Of a DNA stretch of 64,000 nt, positions 55,051 to 64,000 are shown in pieces. The first letter of the stretch is position 1; each line of letters begins with the position of its first letter. The translations under genes were made by a program, and so were the position numbers. The notes beneath the pieces are model-generated. The model did not search any database. It had not been told where the DNA came from and saw only the letters and a program-made list of their open reading frames with translations. This DNA is from Fagopyrum homotropicum (Eukaryota; Streptophyta; Magnoliopsida; Caryophyllales; Polygonaceae), in NCBI GenBank assembly GCA_033239125.1, contig BSWB01000002.1, positions 49,573,001-49,637,000 of the forward strand. Reading direction: 5' to 3'.

Positions 55051-55950
55051 AGCAACAACCTGGTTATACCCTTCAACGATACCTCTCCAGATATGAGAAC
55101 TTCCCCCTCTATACACTAGCTTAGAGGGCCATTCGGACCCTCCTCTAGCATACTTGTTAAGGATAGCTTTTGCCCAAAGTTGATCCTTAAGAAAAAAGAG
55201 CCTCCACCCAGTTTGCCTATGGCCGCAAGGTTAACATCAGCGGCCCTCAGATGCTCAGACCACCATCTTCAAGCAGTTGGCAGATCTTACCCCACTGTAC
55301 AAGATGCATATTGTTCTAGCCCTCCACACTACCCCAGATGAAGCTACGACAAATTTTGGCTAGCTCATGTGTAATACTCATGGGGAGCAGCATGATATTC
55401 ATATGATATAGGGGAATGGTTGCCAACAGAGATTTTACCAACGTCATATGTCCCGCGATACTCATAAGTTTGGCCTTCCATCCCGATAATCTCGCCATAA
55501 CTCACTCAATCAACGGTGGAAATACCTCTTTCGAGACCGAGCCATGAATAATCGGCACTCCCAAGTACTTTCCTAGATTTTCGGTGCAAGGAATCCCGCT
55601 GATCTCACTAAGCTGACCCTCTAGGTCTCCTCTTTTGTTATGCGAGACAAAAATACGTGACCTATCGAGACTCACTTTCTGACCCGATGCAGCACAAAAG
55701 TCATCAAGGATATGCTTTATCACTTTAATTTGAGCTTTTGAAGCCTCTGCAAATAGAAGAATATCGTACACAAAGAAAAGATGGGAAATCGGAGGTCCCC
55801 CTCTCGATAATCGTAGTGGATTCCATCTGTCTTCTATAACCGCTTTCTCAATAAGATGACCAAATCGTTCAAGACATAGCACGAACTAGATAAGGGGATC
55901 GAGGGTCACCATGTCTAAGCCCCCTAGCCATCCAAAACTTCTCCGATTTA
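55051..55950 (-). pseudogene. LINE reverse transcriptase fragment
   Basis: On minus: GLRHGDPRSPYLV (RT core), RFGHLIEKAVIEDRWNPL, then FVYDILLFAEAS, where the catalytic FADD-type box has lost its second Asp. KYLGVPIIHG, LSGWKAKLMSIAGHMTLVKS, IPLYHMNIMLLP and CRSFIWG follow, and lastly SHIWRGIVEG. Several stops interrupt it. It is the upstream part of a plant L1-type LINE in the same orientation as 31,761-32,433. The stretch between RT and RNase H is missing, so either a deletion accompanied the insertions or these are two different LINEs. Confidence 0.8.
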
Positions 55951-56806
55951 GAATTTAAAATTACTATCAATTTTACAAATAATTAGCTTTAGAATTATAA
56001 ATAATTTAAACTTGATTATCCATAAAAAAAAATTGTATTACTATTAACATATAACTTGCAATAAATAAACTAACCACTTATATGATATAAAATTTAAACA
56101 TTAAATTACACTACACTCTACATTTATCTCAAGTTCAATCACTTCCAAGCTTCAAACTATGAAAGTCACAGTCAAACTCCTCTTTACCGGCCAAAAATGG
56201 ACATAAATCCACTCACAACCACGATTTGGTGGTTTTAAAAAAATAATTAGAAAATATGATTTAGTAATTAGTTATTTTATTTGAGATAATTAATATGTCA
56301 AAAATCTAAAATATACTATAGTAAATTAATTAACTTTTAAAAGGTGTACAATTAATTATATTCGTATGACTCAATCACAAAAGCATAAAATGTAGGGTAA
56401 TAAGATTGAATTTATATATGTATACAAATTTTATTACTACACATTAGAGTATTTCACAAAAAAAAATAATCATATTCTGAACACGTAAACTAATCGCTTC
56501 ATTATCATACTTTTGAACAAATCTTTTTCAATTTAGTAGACCAAACGATCATCAAGAAATTCTTTTTTTATTCGATTACGCGAATCCCTCTTGATGCAAA
56601 AAGGACTAATTTCAATAGAGGCTTCATATATAGTAAATAGTTTTCATTATTGATTGATGTGGGTGGAACTAACTACCTCAAAATCACATATTATCTCAAG
56701 TGCAAAACCGTGCCAATGCGAGTATGTGATTATAACATTAAGATCGAATTCAAAGGGACTATGTGTTTCTTGACTATTGTCTAAAGTTCAACTAGAAATG
56801 CTTGAA
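55951..56806. other. AT-rich spacer
   Basis: No gene, repeat or element end recognised. Confidence 0.6.
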
Positions 56807-58590
56807 TGTAACATCCTAAATCTCAAACTCGGGGCGCTACGAGCTAGGACCTCACAATGTGTCTTGACCCTAGCTCGACAACAACTTTATTGTACCTTAC
56901 AATAAGACACAAAATGTCAAAAATACCAAAACTGAATAAATAACATGCAATATCATGATAAAAAAGGACCCTTAGCTGAGTATAACAATAATATCAAAAC
57001 TATAATACTAGAGTCAACAATGAAAAGAATAACCATAAACCACCACCCTTCTTATATCGTACGGGAATCCCGCTTGACCACACCATCCGGATCACTCGAC
57101 AACTACCCTATCCTACAAGATATTTAACAATACGGATAAACTGTTAGCTGAAAATCTACATAATAGAATAACAACATAAGCACAAACACACACAATGCGG
57201 AAACGAAAACACATAGCATGCTATCACAAAATCCATTTATTATCTTCATTAATGTTTTACACTTCTAATTCCAATTATTCTTGTTACACAAGAAGTCTAA
57301 AACTCTCGCCTCCGGCCCTTTATCTAACAGGGAGTGGTTAAACGCACCTCCCCGCATAACATGTGGAATTGTTCTGTACCCTCCCGGTATACCATGTCTG
57401 GCCTAGTTGCGGAGAACCTCCCAGTCTCCCTCACGAGTTGAGAAAATGATGCCACTGCCCATTAAACTTGGGCCAAATACAAGTTGGCCATACTAACCCA
57501 ATTATCATAAATAAACACACAATATCACACACCACTCATGTCATTCAACCGATACATAAATGCAACCAAGTAATCCCAAAGAACTTACCTGTAATAGGAT
57601 AAGTCCAGTTAATCACACTTCTGATCCAAAATCTACTCACAACTGCCTGATACAAACCAAGACATCACATCAATGATCCATCAACAAACCGAAAACTACA
57701 TCCTAGTAGTTTTCTTATACTTCACGTAACATTGTCCACATCCTAAAACCTTATCTCATCACAATTCCAACATCTAACCCACTACATGAGATTCACACTA
57801 CTTCTCTAGGTTCCATCATAGCATGCCAACAGACGGTATCCTCTACAGAGGTGATGCGATCGCGGAAACAAGGAGGTGCGGCCGTGGAAGGGAAGAGTCG
57901 GCGTAACCGCGGCAACCCAGATGCACGACCGCAGTGATCTTGGGGCGCGATTACGGTGACAAGCGTCACGGTTCGACTGTGGCTAAGTGCAGGCGTGACC
58001 GAGGGCAAAGTCCAGTTCGGTTGTAATTGTGCCTGTCAACGTGCAGAAAGGGCTCGTACCCTTTGGTTATTGCTCCTTCTCTTGGTCGTCCTCTCCTAAT
58101 CTGTAGATATCAACAAGACTCCTTGCTCCATCAGACGACACACACAACATAAGGAGGGAAGGAGAATCAAGATACCCTTGATGGTGATAAAGAAGTGAAG
58201 AAGGAGGAGAAGAAGAACCGGCTTACCGTTTGTCCAGAGAACACGCAAGACGACTCCTTGCCTCTCTGGAATACAATCACTTGAAGGAGATTGAAAGCGG
58301 CGGAATGCTTGTTATAAGGATGAACAAAAGAGAGAGATTGATAGAGGAGATGAAGGAAGGAGAGGGTTGAACGTGGAATATGAATGAAGATCGTTAGGAA
58401 GGCTACTAGGGTTATGAGGGAGTTCTGGTCGCATAAAGATCGAGATAAAATAAAATAAGGAAACAAATCTTGACGGTTACAAAACCAAAAGATCGTGATC
58501 TATTGTTTTCCCATGACCGCGGGAAGTAGAAGTTGCGGCCGCGGCTGCGCGACAGCAGGCCACGTCCGTGGGTAGGCAATATTACGCGGT
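56807..58590 (-). repeat. 3' LTR of the second Tekay-like element
   Basis: Begins TGTAACATCCTAAATCTC. The inner end is unclear because the expected ATTACA terminus is changed; the best candidate is ATATTAC near 58,590. It contains a GC-rich stretch at 57,840-58,020. Confidence 0.6.
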
Positions 58591-58689
58591 AGCCTTTGGA
58601 TAGTTCCTCTTAATAGTTCATCCTGATACTATCCTCCGTCTCCCAGGCAGCCTACCGAGAACTAACCCGTTGGTCCTAGGGTTGCAGCT

Positions 58690-61330
58690 AACTAGTCCCT
58701 CTTGATATAATCCTCCGTCTTCCAGGTAGCCTCATCGGCTCCTCGTCGAGACCACTAGACCCGCATCATCTGTACGTCCTTAGACCGTAAGCGTCTTGTG
58801 CTCCTCTTTAGGACACCTACCGAATGCTCTACAAAGGTGTGGTCCAACTCAACCACTAGATCCTCGTAACTGATAATGTGTTTGGGGTCTGGTATGCACT
58901 CCCGTAGCTGATACATGTGAAAGACCGTGTGAACACTCTCCAGTCTCGGCGGTAGGCTAGTCGGTATGCCACCTCTCCGGCTCGCTCCAGGATCTCGAAA
59001 GGTCCGACATATAGGGGATTCAACTTCTCGTTAATGCCGAAACGTCTGATGCCTCACGTCGGTAATACTCTCAACCAAATTTGAGCACCCACTCTAAACT
59101 CTAGAGGACAACACCTCTTGTTACCGTAAGACTTCTATGACTGTGCACTGCCAACATATGCTCTCGGATCAACTCTACTCGAGGGATGTCTTCCTGTATC
59201 TGCCTAGGGGCTACTCGACTAGCGCGACTCGGCTCATCCCAACATATCGATGTAACATCTCCGCACATACAATGCCTCACAAGGAGCCATCCCAATCGAT
59301 GCATGCTAGCTGTTATTGTACGTAAACTCAACTAAGTAGAGATGGTCTGGCCATACATGTCCCCAATCTAGAATACAAGCTCTCAACATATATCCTCCAA
59401 GGTCTGGATAGTCCTCTCAGACCGACCGTCTGTTTGAGGGTGACACGCTATCGTAAAATGGAGACTCATCCCTAAGGCTGCATGCAACTGTTGCCAAAAC
59501 CTCGAGGTAAGCCGTCCATCTCTATCAAATACATTGGTCCTCGCTGTCTCATGAAGTCTCACTATCTGCCTGGTTAACTCCTCAACTAACCGACTCACCA
59601 GACACGTTTCGTTAATAGGAATGAAACATGCAGTTTTCGTCAGTCGGTCCACTACTACCCAAATTGAATCAAAGCTCTGACTCAACCTCAAGCCGTTGAC
59701 AAAGTCCATGGAGATGTCCTCCCACTTCCACTGTGGCACTAGTAGTGGGTGCAAATCTCCTCTTGATATGCGATGCTCAATAATGACCTGTTGACAGGTC
59801 GCACACTAAGCTACATATCTAGCCACGTCGGGCTTCAGTCCTCCCAACCTTAAAGAGCATCTCACATCCTAATACACCTTACTAGCACCTGAATGTACTG
59901 AGTAAGGTGTGGTGTGAGCCTCGCCAAAAATCCTTTGTCTAAGCTCTTTGTCTAACGACACACATACTCGCTCTTGGCGTCACATCACCCCGTTGGCAAC
60001 TATAGTAACCTGTGGTGCCTCACCTCAAGACACTTGTCTCGGATCCTAGTTAGCGCCGGACAACTCTCCTGTTTTTGTCGGATCACTCCCGAAAGATCAA
60101 GTAACAACTCTAAAGTGGACAAGTGGCTGTCCGTGTCCGGAAACTGGATGTCCAACTCTAGTCAATAGATCTCTTTGTAACTGAGGTTGAGCCGTCAGTC
60201 GACCTATAACCTTATCTCGAGGCATCTTTCTGCTAAGGGCATCAACGACCATATTTCCCTTTCTTGGATGGTAAAAAATCTCCAGATCATAGTCCTTGAC
60301 CATCTCCAGCCATCTCTTTTGGAGGTAATTTAACTCCCGTTAAGTGAATATATACTTCAAGTTCTTATGGTATGTGAAGATCTGACACGTCGCCCCATAA
60401 AGATATGGTGCCAGATCTTAAGGGCATGTACCACTGTAGATAATATGAGGTCGTGAGTCAAGTAATTCTCCTCATATGTCTTCAACTGTCGAAACGCATA
60501 CACAATGACTCTACTTCACTGCATCAACACACATCCTAAGCCTAGCTTGGATGCATAACTGTACACCACAAAATCCTCAATGTCCTTTGGCTGTGCTAGA
60601 ATAGGAGCGGAAGTCAATCTCGTTTTTAGCTCCTCAAAGCTCTATTGACACGGCTTGGAAAACACAAATCGGGTAGTATTCCTCAACAAGCAAGTGAGTG
60701 GTCGGACGATCATTGAAAACCCTTCCAAAAACCGACGGTAATAGCCCACCAAGCCTAAAATGTTGAGTACCTCCTTAACATTCCACGGAGGCAGCCATGA
60801 AGATACCAACTCGATTTTCATTGGATAAACCTTGATCCCCTCGGCATTAACCACGTGACCAAGAAAGGACACCTCAAGCATCCAAAACTCACACTTAGAG
60901 AGCTTAGCGTACAACTCTCTATCTTGCAGGACTCGTAGTACCGTCGTCAAGTGTGCTGCATGCTCATCCCGGTTCCTAGAGTACACTAGGATATCCTCTA
61001 TGAAGACCAGCACAAACTGATCTAGAAATTTGATGAAGATGTCGTTCAACAACTCCATGAACACGGTGGGCGCATTCGTAAGCCCGAATGACATCACTAA
61101 AAACTCGTAGTGATCATACTTTGTCCGAAATGCCGTCTTAGGCACATCTTGTTGTCTCACCCTCAGCTGGTGATACCTTGACCTTAGATAAATCCGGGAG
61201 AACACTGTAACTCCATGCAACTGGTCTAACAAGTCATTAATGCGGGGCAATAAATACTTGTTCTTGATAGTCACCTTGTTTAACTCTCTATAGTCGATGC
61301 ACATCATTGACCTGTCCTTCTTCATCACGA
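58690..61330 (-). pseudogene. Pol of the second Tekay-like element: RT, RNase H, integrase, chromodomain tail
   Basis: RT (61,328-60,642) shows CIDYRELNKVTIKNKYLLPRI, YHQLRVRQQDVPKTAFRT, VMSFGLTNAPTVFM and a catalytic box FIEDILVYS, in which one Asp has become Glu. RNase H remains as YHPRKGNMVVDALSRK near 60,250. Integrase (59,754-59,383) has WEDISMDFVNGL, VVDRLTKTACFIP, DRDGRLTSRFWQQL and CHPQTDGRSERTIQTLED. The tail near 58,700-58,830 reads RSTRRLRSKDVQMM and SRRGADEATWKTED, the chromodomain-like end of Tekay chromoviruses. Many stops and shifts; not functional. Confidence 0.82.
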
Positions 61331-61581
61331 AAAGTACGGTACGCTTGATGAAGAAACACTAGGGCGAATGAAGCCCTTCTCAGCCAACTCCTCTAGCTTC
61401 TTCTTCATCTATAGCAACTCGATAGGCGTCATGCGGTAAGGTGCCTTCGAGATCGGTCTCGTACCAAGCTCCAACACGATACTGAAGTCTACGCTCCTCT
61501 GCGGCAGCAAACTTGATGGCTAACTGAATACGTCTGTGAACTCACTCATTACTGGAATCTCCTCTAAAGTCGGGCTCTTAC

Positions 61582-63509
61582 TCAACTCATGGAGTAAAAC
61601 CATAAGGCCTCACAACCCTGCCCAATCAATCTCGCTACTCTGACTACGCTAATAACTGTACCGGTCTTCTCTAGGTCCCATCCTCGGAATATCTCAACGT
61701 GACCAGCCTCGGTAGTGACTGTCACAGTCCTCCTACCGATTTCTAAGATTGCACCATGTCGGTCCATCCCCAATATGACTTCCTCGTGTACCAAATACAT
61801 GACGAAGAAGTCCACTAACCAATCACGATTTCCCAAACGTATAGGACAATCGTGAATCTCCGAGTTATCTATAACCTTAACCCATCGGGTAACCCTATAA
61901 TAAAAGGTCCTCTACCGTATCTAAGGACAACCTCATTACACATGCATCCGAAATAAACGAATGCGTATCACCCATATCAAATAACACTAGCAACATGTAA
62001 GCCATTAATCTGAATGGTACATGTAGTCGCCGGTGTAGTTGGCTCCTTAGAGTTCCTCATACCTAACACCCATGCTTGAGTCCCTCTAGTGTCTATCGTA
62101 CCTCCACCGTGTCCCCTACCTCGACCTGATCCCCAGGCGGAACCCTATAGAAGAGGATGCCCTAGAGCTCTGTGATGTTGCTACTGCTCCTGAGCATGGA
62201 AATGTGGGAGTCTTTGCCCTTCACTCTGTACTCTTGCAGAAGAGGACCCCTGATGTGATGGAGCTCTGCCCGGTTGGCAAAAGATAGCCTTGTGTCCGGT
62301 CTTGCCACAAGTAAAACAGGTCAAAAGCAACCTCTTGCAAGTTGGCCTGATATGCTCGCGATCTTCACAATTGAAACACTGTTTGTCTCCCTCGGTAAGC
62401 AAAGTTGGAATAGAATGACTTGGTCGACCGTGCGAATGACCTCGTCCATAGTCTGATGCTCCAGTACTAGTACTAGCCTGCCCAGTCCTACATCTCTTCT
62501 CTGGTTCTCCGGACTGAGCAACTCTCCTCAGACCCGGTCGGTCCCTCTCATACGCCGAGGCTTGGTCCTGGTAGTCCATCAATAAGTTACAACGAAAACC
62601 CATCAGGTAAGAACGGGTACTCTCTCATCCTCCGGGATAACAAGTACACATGTTGGTCAGCTGGAGGTGTAGCTGGACCAAGCAGTGGAAGCTCCTCCTT
62701 GAACTTCCTAATCGCCTTTGAGATAGGAATGTCCTCAAACCCTGCATCTAAGAAGTCCTGCAATCTCCCTCCTCAACGCGGAAGGATAAAAACTCTCACA
62801 GATGAGACTCCTCGTCTGATCAAACCCAGTGACTCCTGTATGGAAGGTCCTCCACCAATATTGTGCCTATTCTCTAAACAAGGTCTACACCAACTCTACA
62901 CAACAATCCTTTGGGCAACGGAACGACTCCAATACGGTCTCAATGTGCCCTAACAAATGCTCCACCTCTAGCTCGCTTCCCATCGAATGAGGGTACTCTT
63001 ATGTGGTTGAAAGTCTTCAACCACGAGTATGGTCTCGGTGCTCTTGGCTCATTCCGAGCCTTGTCAACCTCAGCTCTTCTCTCGGGTGCAGCTGACACCT
63101 GAGTCACTCTCTATGATACCTCATCTGGTCTCGCTAGTACCGATAGATCTGGGACAAGTCCCCCTTTCGTAACTACCTCTGCCACTTGCCAAACATAGTC
63201 ATGCAACTCTGTCTCTCCCATAGAGATGCGACTTGACTCAGCCGATTGCACTATCTGTGATCCTGATCCTATGGCAGTCCCATTCCCGACCTCTGGAATT
63301 ACACTCTCAATAACTTCTACGGCTCTATCCTCATCCACTGGTGTGTCAGCAATGAGGACACACCCACAAACTCTCTCTGTAGGAGATCTACCTCATCATC
63401 CTCGTCATTGGACTGTAGGAGTGCTATTACCCCTACCCTACTCAAAAGGAGGAAGAGGTGGACAAATTATACCTCGTCCCATAGTCATAACAGTCCTAGC
63501 ACGTGCCAT
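61582..63509 (-). pseudogene. Gag and protease of the second Tekay-like element
   Basis: A start codon lies at 63,509 (MARARTVMTMGRG), soon followed by stops. The gag core is recognisable as FNHIRVPSFDGK near 63,000. Two CCHC zinc knuckles lie at 62,400-62,300 (CFNCEDREHIRPTC and CFTCGKTGHKAIFC). The protease part near 61,830 reads VILGMDRHGAILE; its active-site region is not clear. Confidence 0.75.
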
Positions 63510-63767
63510 CTGCACGAGGTGTCATCATTTAATCAAGTCAAGCTAACGTAAACATGCATACATAAAAGTCCAAGAAGTCTCCATATAAAAGTCTACAACG
63601 AACAAGCTAAACTGCCGAGATCCGCCGAGGTAGTGGTAGTTCTCCGTACTTCTATCCTAACTCGACTATGCACATGATTTCGAAAACAAAATTTTGAAAA
63701 CTCAGCCCCCTTCATTTCTGTTTTTTCATTCGGCCTTTTAGAAGATTACGAGTGTCATTGTTGTCAA

Positions 63768-63786
63768 CCTACCTCTGATACCATGT
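63768..63786 (-). other. Primer-binding site (initiator tRNA-Met)
   Basis: On minus TGGTATCAGAGGTAGG follows the 5' LTR end, a good match to the initiator tRNA-Met site. Confidence 0.8.
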
Positions 63787-64000
63787 TGTAATACTCCAAA
63801 TCTTAAACTCGGGGCGCTACGGGTTAGGACCTCACAATGGGTCCTGACCCTAGCTTGACAAAAACTTTACTGGACCTTACAACAAGACACAAATATCAAA
63901 ATACCAAAACTGAATAAATAACATGCAATGTCATGATCAACAAAGGACCCTCAACCGAGTATAACAATAATATCAAAACTAAACTACTAGAGTCAAAAAT
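63787..64000 (-). repeat. 5' LTR of the second Tekay-like element (partial)
   Basis: Matches 56,807 onward; cut by the window end. Confidence 0.85.

Larger units (their letters stand above)
56807..64000 (-). mobile_element. Tekay-like Ty3/gypsy element, older, runs past window end
   Basis: The left (3') LTR starts TGTAACATCC at 56,807, and the right (5') LTR starts TGTAATACTCC at 63,787 and leaves the window. Between them, on minus, lie gag, protease, RT, RNase H, integrase and a chromodomain-like tail, all broken. Both LTRs share GGGGCGCTACG and AGGACCTCACAATG. It is a relative of the element at 6,740-16,645 (similar LTR starts, leader and tail) but keeps more coding sequence. Confidence 0.85.

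Overview
This is eukaryotic nuclear DNA from a flowering plant, probably a dicot (inference). It is AT-rich, with intron-containing genes, plant transposon families and a secreted leucine-rich-repeat gene. I see no bacterial-type operon, tRNA, rRNA or CRISPR array. Only one ordinary host gene looks intact: the LRR gene at 26,510-27,700. Nearly everything else is transposable-element sequence. All comparisons were made by eye from the sequence; no database search was possible.

Layout. (1) 1-3,726: a small array of U2-snRNA-like units, some inside a Helitron (about 304-1,291), followed by a long-terminal-inverted-repeat element (about 1,298-2,490). (2) 3,727-6,240: a second Helitron on the minus strand; tandem repeats beside it preserve its empty insertion site. 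(3) 6,740-16,645: a complete minus-strand Ty3/gypsy (Tekay-like chromovirus) element with 2.8-kb LTRs, target duplication GATAA and a dead interior. (4) about 16,750-24,440: an autonomous-type Mutator-like element (MULE) with two convergent genes. One is a five-exon plant-mobile-domain (PMD) gene on plus, the other a six-exon FAR1/MULE transposase with a C-terminal OTU protease domain on minus. Each carries one inactivating lesion. Palindrome clusters lie near both sides. (5) 24,437-25,870: foldback repeats. (6) 26,510-27,700: the LRR gene. (7) 30,387-30,993: adjacent fragments of two translation genes (ribosomal protein L7a and EF-1 beta), then a 14-bp minisatellite.

(8) 31,761-55,950 is a nest of insertions read as Russian dolls. 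A LINE was hit by an old Athila-like LTR. That LTR was hit by a Ty1/copia Sirevirus-like element (33,069-54,091, target duplication GTACA). The left LTR of the copia was hit by a younger Athila-like gypsy element (33,232-44,600, target duplication GGCTT). The youngest element carries gag, protease, integrase and an extra ORF but has no reverse transcriptase or RNase H. (9) 56,807-64,000: another, older Tekay-like element on minus, running off the window.

Notable themes: a U2 snRNA-derived array with a plant snRNA promoter inside a Helitron; accessory ORFs with a similar local motif in a MULE, a copia and a gypsy element; elements that moved recently although they lack their own polymerase; and a GC-rich, partly palindromic short motif scattered through the Athila family.
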